A stretch of 64,000 nucleotides of DNA, from contig CAVVIK010000002.1 in NCBI GenBank assembly GCA_963748315.1, positions 1-64,000 on the forward strand, written 5' to 3'. How positions within the stretch are numbered: position 1 is the stretch's first letter; every line of letters begins with the position of its first letter. This DNA comes from DASPHG01 sp963748315. Its GTDB lineage: Bacteria > Actinomycetota > Thermoleophilia > Solirubrobacterales > Thermoleophilaceae. The notes below the pieces were generated by a model. That model had not been told where the DNA came from, searched no databases, and saw only the letters and a program-made list of their open reading frames with translations. Made by a program: the position numbers and the translations under genes. Of this stretch, positions 18,170 to 27,654 are shown in pieces.

Positions 18170-19564
18170 GGCGCGCGATCCGCAAGCACCTGCGCGACTT
18201 CATCGCGATCCTCCTCCTGGTCGTGGTTGCCGCGGGCACGGCGGGCTACATCCTGTCCAACCAGCGCTTCTACCTCCCCTCGTGGGTGCCGGGGATCGGC
18301 TCCGACTTCTACACGGTCGAGGCGGAGTTCGAGACCGGCCAGGCCGTGGTTCCGGGCCAGGGCCAGACGGTGAACATCGCGGGCGTCAAGGTCGGCGACA
18401 TCGGCGAGGTCGAGCTCGAGGACGGCGTGGCGGTCGTCGAGCTCAACATCCAGGACAAGTACAAGCCGATCTACCGCGACGCGACGATGCTGCTGCGGCC
18501 GAAGACGGGCCTGAAGGACATGTTCGTCGAGCTCGACCCCGGCACGCAGGCGGCGGGCGAGCTGCCCGGAGGGCGGGCGCATCGCGCTCACGCAGACGAA
18601 GCCCGACGTCAACCCGGACGAGGTCCTCGCCCAGCTCGACGGAGACACGCGGGCATACCTCCAGATCTTGGCCAACGCCGGCGGCGAGGCGTTCACGGAC
18701 GACCCGTCCAAGGGATATGCGCAGTCCTACGCGGCGGACCTGCGCGAGACGTTCAAGCGCTTCGAGCCGACGAACAAGTACATCGCGAAGTTCACCGGGC
18801 TCCTGTCGGAGCGGCGCGATAACGCGGCCCGGGCCATCCACAGCTTCCGGCTGCTGGCCGACGAGCTGGCGAAGAAGGACACCCAGCTCGCTGCGCTCGT
18901 CGACTCGTCGAATGCGAACTTCCAGGTCTTCGCCGAGCAGTCGCAGAACCTCCAGCGCGCGCTCCAGCTGTTCCCGTCCACGCTGACGACCACCGAGGCG
19001 ACGCTCGGCAAGGTCGAGCGGCTCGCCTCGGAGCTCGGCCCGAGCTTCCAGGCGCTGCTCCCGTTCGCGCGCCACCTCGGCCCGGCGCTCGACGAGACAG
19101 GGCCCGTACTCAAGGCGACCGCCCCGATCATCCGTGACGAGATCCGCCCGTTCGCGCGCACGGCTCGCAGCCCCGTGCGTTCGCTGCGGCGCGCGGCGGA
19201 GCGCCTGGCTCCGACCACGAGCCGCCTGATCACGGTCTTCAAGGTCGTGAACAACCTCCTCGACACGCTCGCCTACAACCCGCCCGGGGACGAGGAGGGC
19301 TTCCTCTTCTGGACCGCGTGGGCGAACCACAACGCGCCGTTCGTCTTCAACACGCAGGACGCGCACGGGCCGATCCGGCGCGGCATGTTCCTCGTCGACT
19401 GCGGCAGCCTCGTGGCCGTCGAGAACCTCGTCACGACCCTGCCGCAGCTCGAGGTGCTGTTCGAGCTGCTGAACGCTCCCTCGAGCGACGAGGTCTGCGA
19501 CCAGAGCCCGACGGCGCCGACCGCGCGTAAGCAGGCGAAGGCGGCCCAGGGAGGCTTCGACTGA
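18166..19564 (+). CDS. mceE: Mce protein E, frameshifted
   Basis: About 465 residues after repair: membrane helix DFIAILLLVVVAAGTAGYIL, MCE domain about 44-130 (VEAEFETGQAVVPGQGQTVN, KTGLKDMFVELDPGT), then IALTQTKPDVNPDEVLAQLD and a helical region, with LVDCGSLVAVENLVTTLPQL near the end. The frame breaks at about 18575-18580, where ...AAGELP should continue EGGRIALT; one extra G in the run before GAGGGCGG explains it. All five neighbouring mce genes are intact, so a consensus error is the simplest reading. Confidence 0.86.
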
Positions 19565-21063
19565 TGCAGAAGCAGGCTCCCAGCGTCGGCCGGATCTTCG
19601 TGATGGTGCTGTTCGCGCTGTCCTGCTTCGGGATCCTGCTCTACCTCTGGCTCGTCTTCGGCGGCTCGACCCCGCTGAAGCCGCAGGGGTACCGCTTCAA
19701 GGTCAACTTCCCGGAGGCGACTCAGCTCGCGCAGGAGGCCGATGTGCGCATCTCCGGCGTGCCGGTCGGCCGCGTGAAGACGAAGGACCTCAACCTCGAG
19801 GACGAGCGCACATCTGTCGAGATCGAGATGGACGATCAGTACGCGCCGCTGCCCGAGAACACGCGCGCGATCCTTCGCCAGAAGACGCTGCTGGGAGAGA
19901 CCTACGTCGAGCTCAGCCCCGGCACGAAGGCCGGCCCGATGCTTGCGGACGGCGGCGAGCTCCCCGACGGGCAGGTGTCGCCGACCGTCGAGCTCGACGA
20001 GATCTTCCGGGCGTTCGACGCCAAGACGCGCGAGGCGTTCCGCGTCTGGTTGGACCAGCAGGGCCGGGCATTCCAGGGGAGGGGCGAGGACATCAACGAC
20101 GCGCTCGGCAACCTCGCGCCGTTCGCGAACGACACGCGCGATGTGCTCGAGATCCTCAACCGCCACGAGCGTGCGACGCAGCAGCTCGTCCGCGACACCG
20201 GCGAGGTGTTCTCCGCACTGACGGAGCGCCAGGGCCAGCTCCAGTCCCTGATCGTGAACTCGAACAGGGTCTTCGAGGCGACAGCGTCCCGCGATGACGA
20301 GCTTGCGGAGACGTTCCGGGTCCTGCCGACGTTCCTCGACGAGTCGCGGCTGACGGTGAACCGGTTGACCGAGTTCAGCCAGGACACGAACCCGCTCATA
20401 ACCCAGCTGCGGCCGGCCGCGCGCGAGCTCAGCCCGACGCTGATCGACCTCGCCGGCCTGGCCCCCGACCTGAAGGCGTTCTTCCGCGACCTCGATCCGC
20501 TGATCCGCGTGTCGAAGCGCGGCCTGCCGGCGCTCGAGAGCTTCCTCGACGAGACGACGCCGCTCCTGGCCCAGCTCGACCCGTTCCTGCGCCAGCTCAA
20601 CCCGATCCTCACCTACCTCGGCCACTACAAGCACGAGATCACGGCGTTCTTCGCCAACGACGTGGCGGCGACCCAGGCCACGCAGACGCCCACGGGGACG
20701 TCGACCCCGGTCCACTACCTGCGCACCTCGAACCCGGTCAACCCGGAGAACCTGGCGGCGTGGCCGTACCGGCTGTCGACGAACCGGTCGAATCCGTACA
20801 CCGAGCCGCTCGGCTACAGCAAGATCAAGACAGGGCTCGAGGTCTTCGGCGAGTACCTCTGCACCTCGAACGCCGTCCTCCCGATCACCCCGCTCGCGTC
20901 GGTGCTGCTCCCACAGGAGCTGCGGGACCAGATCCAGGAGTTCGTCTACGGCGGCCAGCGGGGCACGGTCGCGCCGGAGTGCAAGCCGCAGGCTCCGCTC
21001 GGCCCGCGCCTCACAGGCACGCCCGGCGTCTACCCGCATGTCGAAGCTGCGCCCGAGCGCTAG
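19564..21063 (+). CDS. mceF: Mce protein F
   Basis: 499 residues: membrane helix at about 10-30 (IFVMVLFALSCFGILLYLWL), MCE domain about 40-125 (FKVNFPEATQLAQEADVRIS, KTLLGETYVELSPGT), helical region with repeated LRPAARELSPTLIDLAGLAP-like segments, and a C-terminus with LPITPLASVLLPQELRDQIQ. It is the last of six Mce proteins; a separate -10 box follows for the transporter gene downstream. Confidence 0.9.
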   Translation: MQKQAPSVGRIFVMVLFALSCFGILLYLWLVFGGSTPLKPQGYRFKVNFPEATQLAQEADVRISGVPVGRVKTKDLNLEDERTSVEIEMDDQYAPLPENTRAILRQKTLLGETYVELSPGTKAGPMLADGGELPDGQVSPTVELDEIFRAFDAKTREAFRVWLDQQGRAFQGRGEDINDALGNLAPFANDTRDVLEILNRHERATQQLVRDTGEVFSALTERQGQLQSLIVNSNRVFEATASRDDELAETFRVLPTFLDESRLTVNRLTEFSQDTNPLITQLRPAARELSPTLIDLAGLAPDLKAFFRDLDPLIRVSKRGLPALESFLDETTPLLAQLDPFLRQLNPILTYLGHYKHEITAFFANDVAATQATQTPTGTSTPVHYLRTSNPVNPENLAAWPYRLSTNRSNPYTEPLGYSKIKTGLEVFGEYLCTSNAVLPITPLASVLLPQELRDQIQEFVYGGQRGTVAPECKPQAPLGPRLTGTPGVYPHVEAAPER

Positions 21064-21071
21064 GCGTCTCG

Positions 21072-21077
21072 TAACCT
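21072..21077 (+). promoter_or_regulatory. internal leaderless -10 box (TAACCT) of the MMPL gene
   Basis: TAACCT lies 8 nt before the GTG at 21086. It would let the transporter be made apart from the mce genes. Confidence 0.45.
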
Positions 21078-21085
21078 GACCGCTC

Positions 21086-23824
21086 GTGGCTCGTCGTGAC
21101 CCGTTTGGGAGCATCGTTCGCTGGGTCGCGCGGCGCCCGGTGGCGGTTCTCGCCGCCTTCGCCGTCGTCGCCCTCGTCGGCGCCGCGCTCGCGCTGAGGC
21201 TCGATCCCAGCGCGTCAACCGACACGCTCGTCGACAAGGGCTCGCCCGCGTTCAAGGCGACCGAGGACTTCCGCCAGGAGTTCGGCGAGGAGCCGGTGGT
21301 CGTGCTCGTCAAGGGCGAGCTCCAGCAGACGATCCTGACGCCCGACCTGGGCGTCCTCCTGCGGCTCGAGGGCTGCCTGTCGGGCAACGTGCCGAAGGAG
21401 GGCCTGAAGACGCTGCCCGAGGTCTGCACGTGGTTCTCCGAGGAGCAGCCCGCGAAGGTCGTGTACGGGCCGGGGACGTTCGTCAACACCGCGGCAGGCC
21501 AGATCGCCGAGGGCTTCAGCGCAAAGCAGGCGGCCAAGGCGAAGGAGGCGGAGGCGGCGGCCGACGCCGCGCGCAGGCTGTCGAAGCGGCGTGGCGACCC
21601 GCCCGCCGAGCAGGAGCGCCTCGCCGAGCAGGCGCGTTCGCTGGTCTACGCGCAGTTCACGGAGGAGACGCTCCGGCTCGCACTGCGCTACGGGCTGACG
21701 AGCATCCCCTCGCTCGACAACGTGGACTTCGTCTCCCAGCTCGTCTTCGATCCGAGCCGCGGGGTCGGCGAGCCGAAGGCGCGCTTCGCCTACCTGTTCC
21801 CGTCGAATGACGCGGCGCTGATCCAGATCCGGATGAAGCCGACGTTGTCCGAGTCGCAACGCGAGGAGGCCGTGGACAAGATCCAGGAGGCGGTCGCGCA
21901 CCAGCAGTTCGCGCTCGACCGCGGCGCCCAGTACTACGTGACCGGCGTGCCGGTCGTCGTCGATGGATTGGCCGACGCCGTCAAGGACTCCATCTTCATC
22001 CTGCTCGGGGCCGCGCTGCTCGTGATGGCTGCGACCCTCGCGCTCGTCTTCCGCACCCGCCTGCGGCTCCTGCCGCTCGCGCTTGCGCTCGGGGCTGTCG
22101 CACTCACCTTCGGCGCCTTCTCGGTGGCCGGAGCGAGCCTGACCATGGCGTCGATCGCTGCGCTCCCCGTGCTGATCGGGTTGGCGGTCGACTACTGCAT
22201 CCAGTTCCAGGCTCGGTTCGAAGAGGTCGAGGAGACGGCGGCGGTGCGGCCCTCGCCCGCGGCCGCGGCGCCGGCGGCGGCGCGAGCGGGCGGCCCGACG
22301 ATCGCCACCGCCGGGCTGTCGACCGCGGTCGGCTTCCTGGTGCTGCTCTTGTCGCCCGTCCCGATGGTGCGCGGCTTCGGCGCGTTGCTCGTTGTCGGCA
22401 TCTTCGTGGCGCTGGGCTGCGCGCTCACGGCCGGCTTCGCTGCTCTCGTGCGCTTCTCCGAGCCGCGGCCGGGTGTGCCGCCGATGCTGCCGCGGCTGCG
22501 CGCCACCGCCGCCGGCTGGTGGGAGGCGATCGCCACCAGCGCGCCGGGCCAGCGCCTGGGCGACGCGGGCGCGGCGCTCGGCCGGTGGGGCCGTCGCGGC
22601 ATCAACGTCGCGCTCGAGCGGCCGCGCCGCGTGTTGATGATCGGGCTCGCGATCGCCGTCCTCGGCTGGGTGGCCGACACGCAGACCGAGGTGATCTCGG
22701 ACGTACGTGAGCTCGTCCCGCAGGATCTCCAGGCCCTCCAGGACGTGAACGTGCTGCAGGAGGCGACGGGCGTCTCGGGCGAGATCGACGTGACGCTGTC
22801 GGGCGACGACCTGACCGACCCGAAGGTGATCCAGTGGATGACCGAGTTCCAGTCGGGTGTCCTTCAGGCCCACGGCTACACGGTCGGGTCCACGTGTGCG
22901 CAGGACAACGACCCGCCCGAGCTCTGCCCGGCGTTGTCGCTCCCTGACCTCTTCAGGTCTGGCACGCCCGCGAGTGAGGAGAGCGTGCGGGCTCTGCTCG
23001 ACGCGGTCCCGCCCTACTTCTCGCAGGCGGTGATCTCGAGCGACCGCACCACGGCGACGCTTGCGTTCGGCATCCGGCTGATGCCGCTCGACCGCCAGAA
23101 GGACGTGATCGACGACATCGAGTCCCGGCTCGACCCGCCCGAGGGCGTCGACGCGGCCGTGGTCGGGCTCCCCGTGCTCGCCGCCGACGCGAACGACTCG
23201 CTGGCCGACCCGCTGCGACGCTTCCTCACGCTGGTCGCGGGCCTCTTCCTCGTGTTCCTGGTGCTCAGGATCATCCGACGGTCGACCCGAGAAGCCACCA
23301 TCCCGCTGATCCCGATCGCGCTCGCGACCGGCTGGTCGGCCCTCGTCCTCTTCCTGCTCCGCATCCCGCTCAACCCGATGTCCGCGGTCTTGGGCGCCCT
23401 CGTGATCGCGATATCGACGGAGTTCAGCGTCCTCTTGTCCGCGCGCTACCGCGAGGAGCGGGCGGGTGGCGCGGAGCCCGAGGAGGCGATCGAAGCCACC
23501 TACGCCTCGACGGGATCCGCCGTGCTCGCCTCAGGCGTCACGGCGATCATGGGCTTCGCGGCACTGATCGCCTCGGACATCCGCATGCTGCGCGACTTCG
23601 GCGTGGTGACGGTGGTCGACCTGACCGTGTCTTTGCTCGGCGTGATGATCGTCCTTCCGGCTGCGCTCGTCTGGGCCGAGCGGCGCCGCTTCGGCGCGGG
23701 CGACCTCGACCCGCGCGCCTGGTGGCGCGCCGTGCGCGAGGAGCTCGCCGGCGCGCGGCTCCCGCGTCCGCGCGCGTCGCTACCGCGCCCGCGGTGGCCA
23801 CGCGCGCGCCGCTCGCGTGCGTGA
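21086..23824 (+). CDS. MMPL/RND-family transporter
   Basis: Twelve-helix proton-driven exporter, likely for lipids, 912 residues. Two RND halves are visible: helix 1 at about 17-37 (PVAVLAAFAVVALVGAALAL), a large outer loop, helices from about 305 (SIFILLGAALLVMAATLALV, LTMASIAALPVLIGLAVDYC) to 455, then a second half from about 515 with the matching block LNPMSAVLGALVIAISTEFS. The intramembrane GLAVDYCIQF motif is the site of the conserved RND/MMPL Asp-Tyr. The C-terminus is basic. MMPL proteins accompany mce operons in actinobacteria, which supports a lipid role; HpnN-type hopanoid export is an alternative. Confidence 0.9.
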   Translation: MARRDPFGSIVRWVARRPVAVLAAFAVVALVGAALALRLDPSASTDTLVDKGSPAFKATEDFRQEFGEEPVVVLVKGELQQTILTPDLGVLLRLEGCLSGNVPKEGLKTLPEVCTWFSEEQPAKVVYGPGTFVNTAAGQIAEGFSAKQAAKAKEAEAAADAARRLSKRRGDPPAEQERLAEQARSLVYAQFTEETLRLALRYGLTSIPSLDNVDFVSQLVFDPSRGVGEPKARFAYLFPSNDAALIQIRMKPTLSESQREEAVDKIQEAVAHQQFALDRGAQYYVTGVPVVVDGLADAVKDSIFILLGAALLVMAATLALVFRTRLRLLPLALALGAVALTFGAFSVAGASLTMASIAALPVLIGLAVDYCIQFQARFEEVEETAAVRPSPAAAAPAAARAGGPTIATAGLSTAVGFLVLLLSPVPMVRGFGALLVVGIFVALGCALTAGFAALVRFSEPRPGVPPMLPRLRATAAGWWEAIATSAPGQRLGDAGAALGRWGRRGINVALERPRRVLMIGLAIAVLGWVADTQTEVISDVRELVPQDLQALQDVNVLQEATGVSGEIDVTLSGDDLTDPKVIQWMTEFQSGVLQAHGYTVGSTCAQDNDPPELCPALSLPDLFRSGTPASEESVRALLDAVPPYFSQAVISSDRTTATLAFGIRLMPLDRQKDVIDDIESRLDPPEGVDAAVVGLPVLAADANDSLADPLRRFLTLVAGLFLVFLVLRIIRRSTREATIPLIPIALATGWSALVLFLLRIPLNPMSAVLGALVIAISTEFSVLLSARYREERAGGAEPEEAIEATYASTGSAVLASGVTAIMGFAALIASDIRMLRDFGVVTVVDLTVSLLGVMIVLPAALVWAERRRFGAGDLDPRAWWRAVREELAGARLPRPRASLPRPRWPRARRSRA

Positions 23825-24564
23825 TGAGCCCTGACGACCGCTTCGGCGACCTCGGCCCGCGCGAGCCCACCGCCGCCGAGCGGTTCGCGGATCTCGACGA
23901 GGGGGACATGGCCGCCGAGCGCAAGGAACGCGAGCGGCAGGCGCCCGGACCGCCGCGGACGGGCGGCCGCTACACGTGGGTCGTCGGGGTCGCCGCGCTG
24001 ATCGTGATCATCGTCGTGGCGATCAACTCGCTCCCGAACGCGGGCCGCGGCTACCAGGGCCCGGAGGAAGGGGAGCGTGTGCCGGTCTTCGCCGCCCCCC
24101 TGCTCGAGAGCGATCTCGAGGGAGATACGAACATCAAGCAGGATCGAGAGGACGACAACGCCGATAACGAGACCCCGGCGTGTCGGGTGGAAGGCGAGGA
24201 CGTCTTCAACCTCTGCGAGCTCTTCGCTGACAAGCCGCTCGTGCTCGTTCTCGCCGCCACGAGCGACGACTGCGAAGACGAGCTCGCCGCGGCCGCGCGG
24301 CTCAGCGAGCAGATGCCGGAGCTGCAGTTTGCCGCGACGATCACGGGCAACTCGCGTGAAAAGGCGCTCGAAGCCGTACGGAGGGCGGGGGTCGGCTTTC
24401 CCGTTGGCTGGGACGAGCCGCCGCCGGTGCTCTTCAACCTCTACCGGATCGCGTTCTGCTCGACCGCCTTCGTCGAACGTGGGGGCGACTTGCGCGAGTT
24501 CAAGTCGAATAGCCCACTATCGGAGGCCGAACTGCGGGCGGGTGCGGAAAGGCTGCGTCAGTGA
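23824..24564 (+). CDS. membrane-anchored thioredoxin-fold protein without CXXC
   Basis: 246 residues. A charged cytoplasmic part (1-53) is followed by one membrane helix (YTWVVGVAALIVIIVVAINS) and an outer domain. That domain reads like a TlpA/redoxin fold: PVFAAPLLESDLEGDTNI, KPLVLVLAATSDDCEDELAA, MPELQFAATI and VGFPVGWDEPPPVLFNLYRI. The usual CXXC is reduced to a single Cys (DDCEDE), so a disulfide exchange role is doubtful. ATG overlaps the MMPL stop (TGATG) and its own stop overlaps the next gene (GTGA), so it is translated with them. Confidence 0.7.
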   Translation: MSPDDRFGDLGPREPTAAERFADLDEGDMAAERKERERQAPGPPRTGGRYTWVVGVAALIVIIVVAINSLPNAGRGYQGPEEGERVPVFAAPLLESDLEGDTNIKQDREDDNADNETPACRVEGEDVFNLCELFADKPLVLVLAATSDDCEDELAAAARLSEQMPELQFAATITGNSREKALEAVRRAGVGFPVGWDEPPPVLFNLYRIAFCSTAFVERGGDLREFKSNSPLSEAELRAGAERLRQ

Positions 24565-25198
24565 GCATCGAGACCGGCTGGGTCGACGCCGACCTCGAGG
24601 TGGAATTCCCCGAGCTGCGGCTGCGCTGGATCGCCTACGACGGCGGCTCCGGCCGCACGCCGCCGGAGATCAAGGAGCGGCTGCGGAAGCTGAGCGACCG
24701 CTACACGGGTGGCAAGGCCGTCCACCTCCGCCAGGAGCCCATCCCGTGGGCCTACCGCGTCTTCTTCCGGCAGGTCGGGATCGACCCCGACGACCACCGC
24801 ACGCCGGCCGAGCAGGCGGCGCTCGACCGGATGAAGCACGGCTCGTTCCGCAGCCGGAACCTGCTGGACGACGCGCTGGTGATCGCGACGGTCGAGACGG
24901 GCGTGCCCGTCATGGCGCTCGACGCGGACAAGGTGACGCCACCGCTCGGGCTGCGGCTATCGCAGGAGGGCGAGCGGCTCGGCGGGAGGAGGGACGGCCG
25001 CTCTCGGTGCGGCAGATCGTGCTGGCCGACCCCGACCGCTCGGTCGCCGTGCTGTTCGGCGATATCGCCGAGGAGCGCGGCGTGGACCCCCTTACCAAGC
25101 GGATGCTCCTGTGCAGCGTGCAGGTCAAGGGCGTGCCCGAAATCAGCGTCGAGGAGGCCCTATGGACGGTCACGGAGGTTCTGCGGACCGCTTCGTGA
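24561..25198 (+). CDS. B3/B4-domain (tRNA-synthetase-beta-like) protein, frameshifted
   Basis: About 212 residues related to the stand-alone B3/B4 domain of phenylalanyl-tRNA synthetase beta; these proteins may edit or bind misacylated tRNA (family knowledge, untested here). Landmarks are GWVDADLEVEFPELRLRWIA, YRVFFRQVGIDPDDHRTPAE, RNLLDDALVIATVETGVPVM and, after a shift near 24978-24990, LSVRQIVLADPDRSVAVLFG and VQVKGVPEISVEEALWTVTE ending at 25198. GTG overlaps the preceding TGA. Confidence 0.75.
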
Positions 25199-25203
25199 GG
25201 GGC

Positions 25204-25209
25204 TATCAT
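25204..25209 (+). promoter_or_regulatory. leaderless -10 box (TATCAT)
   Basis: TATCAT lies 6 nt before the GTG at 25216; no ribosome site is seen. Confidence 0.5.
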
Positions 25210-25215
25210 CGGCGC

Positions 25216-25695
25216 GTGGCCAGCGTGCTGAAGCCACCTCCGCCGTCCGTGCCGCTCGTCACGACGGGCCCGGACGAGCGTGCCGCGCGCCGCGACCTGC
25301 TCGAGCAGATCGCCCGGCTCGAGTCCGACCTGGCCGCGCTCTTCTGCTCCGCCTATCCGCGCGGGGGCTTCGACTGGGCCGTGAGGTCCCGCGGCGGCGG
25401 TCCGCGGGTGCTCTCGCTGTCGGAGCTCGAGCGCCTGCGCGACGACCTCGCCGAGCGGCTGCACGACGTCCGGCGCACGCTCAGCGACCGCACCTGGGTC
25501 GAGGAGCAGAACCGCAGGCTGATCGAGGAGATGATGCTCGAGCCCGAGAAGCACAAGTGGGTGCGGGTCGGGGCCGAGGACATCGGCGAGCGCGGGTGCA
25601 AGCACTGGCACGTCCGCCCGCGCTGGGGCATCCTCGGCATGATGCTGAACTGGTGGCGCGTCCGGATCTCGTCCGGCTGCCCGTTAGCCACCTGA
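25216..25695 (+). CDS. conserved protein of unknown function
   Basis: 159 residues, soluble. A helical region (LLEQIARLESDLAALFCSAY and LSELERLRDDLAERLHDVRR) is followed by a conserved-looking C-terminus, GERGCKHWHVRPRWGILGMM then LNWWRVRISSGCPLA. Cys/His residues in GCKHWHV might bind a metal. GTG is chosen because of the -10 box 6 nt upstream; an upstream extension would overlap the previous gene. Function unknown. Confidence 0.7.
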   Translation: MASVLKPPPPSVPLVTTGPDERAARRDLLEQIARLESDLAALFCSAYPRGGFDWAVRSRGGGPRVLSLSELERLRDDLAERLHDVRRTLSDRTWVEEQNRRLIEEMMLEPEKHKWVRVGAEDIGERGCKHWHVRPRWGILGMMLNWWRVRISSGCPLAT

Positions 25696-25701
25696 CATCC
25701 G

Positions 25702-26217
25702 ATGGGACGTCGTAGCCGCAAGCGGATGGCTGAGGGCGCGCCTGCGCCGGGGGCGCCGACGCGCGCGCAGCGCGACGAGGCCCGCCGCCAGCGAGCCGAG
25801 GGGGCGCAGACACGGCGCTCGTACGCGCGCGGGCGGCCGTCGAGCGACGATCGCCCTCCGGCGCCCTGGGGCGGCTTCCCGCTGTCCGAGCTTGCGGTGC
25901 TGGTCTCGATCGTCCTCCTGATCGGCAGCTTCATCGTGCGGGGCGACCAGGGCGTCGTCATGTTCGCGGCCGGGCTGCTCCTGGGCGCCCTCGCGGGCCT
26001 CGAGGTGTCGATCCGCGAGCACTTCGCCGGCTTCAGGTCGCATTCGAGCCTTCTCGCCGGCTCGATCGCCGTGCTCGCGATCACCGTCATCGCCCTGGCC
26101 GCCGGCAAGGTCTTCCTGCCGCTCCTCCTCGCCGCTGGGCTCGGGGTCTTCGGCATCTCCTTCTGGTCCTTCCGCGAGGCGTTCAAGCGCCGCTCGGGGG
26201 GCGTCAGCTTCCGCTGA
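25702..26217 (+). CDS. small membrane protein of unknown function
   Basis: 171 residues. The first 60 are basic and Ala/Arg-rich, then come about four membrane helices: LSELAVLVSIVLLIGSFIVR, VVMFAAGLLLGALAGLEVSI, SSLLAGSIAVLAITVIALAA and FLPLLLAAGLGVFGISFWSF. It lies 6 nt after the previous gene and just before another small membrane gene, suggesting a joint unit. No family recognised. Confidence 0.7.
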   Translation: MGRRSRKRMAEGAPAPGAPTRAQRDEARRQRAEGAQTRRSYARGRPSSDDRPPAPWGGFPLSELAVLVSIVLLIGSFIVRGDQGVVMFAAGLLLGALAGLEVSIREHFAGFRSHSSLLAGSIAVLAITVIALAAGKVFLPLLLAAGLGVFGISFWSFREAFKRRSGGVSFR

Positions 26218-26237
26218 GCGCGCTGCTCCTCATCGCG

Positions 26238-26570
26238 ATGGTGCTGATGGCCATCGTGCTGTGGGCGGGGGTGCCATTCGCGTGGCTGTGGGCCGGGTCG
26301 CAGGTCCAGGCGGAAACCGACTCGATCGGCCTGGCCCTGCTCGTGATGGCGGTCGGCGTCGTCCTCAGCATCGCCGTGCTGATGCGGCTGCTCGGGTGGC
26401 TCAACCTGCAGCTCATCCACGCCCGCGAGCGCCGCGGGCTCGAGACCTATGGCAACGTCACGCTCGAGGGGGTCATGGCCGTCAGTGCGGGCGTGGCACT
26501 AGTCTCGTTCTGCATCTGGTTCTTCCTCTTCTCGGGCTCGAGCCCCGTCCCCGTCAACCTTGGCTTCTGA
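26238..26570 (+). CDS. small membrane protein of unknown function
   Basis: 110 residues with three hydrophobic segments: MVLMAIVLWAGVPFAWLWAG, IGLALLVMAVGVVLSIAVLM and EGVMAVSAGVALVSFCIWFF. Translation could begin earlier at a CTG (26214) overlapping the previous stop, which would extend the first helix. Its end overlaps the start of the glyoxalase gene by 11 nt. Confidence 0.65.
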   Translation: MVLMAIVLWAGVPFAWLWAGSQVQAETDSIGLALLVMAVGVVLSIAVLMRLLGWLNLQLIHARERRGLETYGNVTLEGVMAVSAGVALVSFCIWFFLFSGSSPVPVNLGF

Positions 26571-27019
26571 AGAGCGCCGCCTGCGGATCGCGGGCATCCA
26601 CCACATCACGCTGATCAGCGCGAACCTCGAGCGCTCTGCGGCCTTCTACCGCGACCTGCTCGGGCTGCGGCTCGTCGAGGCGGGGGTCAACCAGGACGAC
26701 CCGGGGGCGCGCCACTTCTGGTTCGGCGACGCGGATGGTGCGGCCGGGACGCTCGTGTCGCTGTTCGAATACCCGAACATGGAGCACGGCGCCGTCGGCG
26801 TGGGCTCGACGCACCACTTCGCGTTCCGCGTGTCGAGCGAGGACGAGCTCGAGGGCTGGCGCCGCTACCTCGACCTCGCGGGACGTTCCCTGCACGCCGG
26901 TGCTCGACCGCGAGCGGTTCAAGTCCATCTATATCCGCGACCCGGATGGTCACATCGTGGAAATCGCAACGGACCTGCCGGGGTTCGACCCGGCAGGCCC
27001 GCCGCTCCAGTCTGGCTAG
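26560..27019 (+). CDS. glyoxalase/VOC-family protein, frameshifted
   Basis: About 152 residues of the vicinal-oxygen-chelate fold. The N-terminal half reads LRIAGIHHITLISANLERSA and FYRDLLGLRLVEAGVNQDDP; a His pair in THHFAFRVSSEDELEGW and a Glu in IRDPDGHIVEIATDLPGF are the expected metal ligands. A one-base shift near 26876-26884 separates YL from TSRDVPCTPVLDRERF. It may be a dioxygenase or isomerase; the substrate cannot be read. TTG start is tentative. TAG shares CTAG with the stop of the convergent mIHF gene. Confidence 0.75.
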
Positions 27020-27399
27020 ACCGGGCTGAGGGACAGCCCCATCGGGCGGCTCTCCTGCTGCCGCTCGACGCGTGGGGGTCCCATCTTGGCCGAGAGCATC
27101 GCCGCGAGAGCAGCGCGTTGGCGCTCGGTCATCGTTCCGATCTGCTTGTTCTCAGGCAGCCCCAGTGTCAAGAGGACGCGGCGGCACCGCGTCCTTCCCC
27201 AGCGGCGCTGGCTCATCAGCAGTTCGCTGATGGACATGCTCTCCGCCTCCCACGGGCTGGCCATGATCACTTCGGCCGCGCTGCGCTCACCCGCCGCCAC
27301 TTTGCGCTTCAGGGCCGCCCGTGCAAGACGGACCCGGTTAGCGCGCTCGAGTGCCTTCAGGTGTTGTGGCCCAGCATCGACCATGGCGCGATCGCCCAT
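27016..27399 (-). CDS. mihF: mIHF-like integration host factor (actinobacterial)
   Basis: Nucleoid-associated DNA-binding protein, 127 residues. The core ALERANRVRLARAALKRKVA, AAEVIMASPWEAESMSISEL then LLMSQRRWGRTRCRRVLLTL matches the actinobacterial mIHF family, where a helix-two-turn-helix contacts DNA; the tail has IGTMTERQRAALAAMLSA. ATG at 27399 is preferred over one at 27420 because GGGGAGG (minus strand, 27404-27410) lies just upstream of it. It is encoded convergently to the glyoxalase gene and divergently from pyruvate kinase. Confidence 0.85.
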   Translation of the reverse strand: MGDRAMVDAGPQHLKALERANRVRLARAALKRKVAAGERSAAEVIMASPWEAESMSISELLMSQRRWGRTRCRRVLLTLGLPENKQIGTMTERQRAALAAMLSAKMGPPRVERQQESRPMGLSLSPV

Positions 27400-27420
27400 C
27401 AAACCTCCCCGCAAATCCAT

Positions 27421-27640
27421 TGTTTTTTTAGGTATGCGCCGCCACGCCAGACGCCCTGAGGAGACCCTGGACGGCGCGACTGCGAGTCCTCTGTTCGTCG
27501 TCCGGGGTCCTGATTTCTAGTCCCCCGTATCTGGCATGAACGCTTCGGCGAACTTACGCCGAGACTGAAGACCGGTCAACCAGAAAATTTCGAGGTCCTG
27601 CGCTAAGAGCGGCCTTTTTTTCGGGCGCCTTCCCGCTGGG
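27421..27640. other. intergenic region between mihF and pyk
   Basis: About 220 bp, less GC-rich than its surroundings, with a T7 run at 27423-27429, a TTTTTTTT run at 27615-27622 and a short stem TCGGCG / CGCCGA around AACTTA. It should hold the mihF promoter, but no clear -35/-10 pair was found. Confidence 0.3.
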
Positions 27641-27646
27641 TACTCT
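27641..27646 (+). promoter_or_regulatory. leaderless -10 box (TACTCT) of pyk
   Basis: TACTCT lies 8 nt before the ATG at 27655; no Shine-Dalgarno is present. Confidence 0.5.
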
Positions 27647-27654
27647 CCGCCGTC

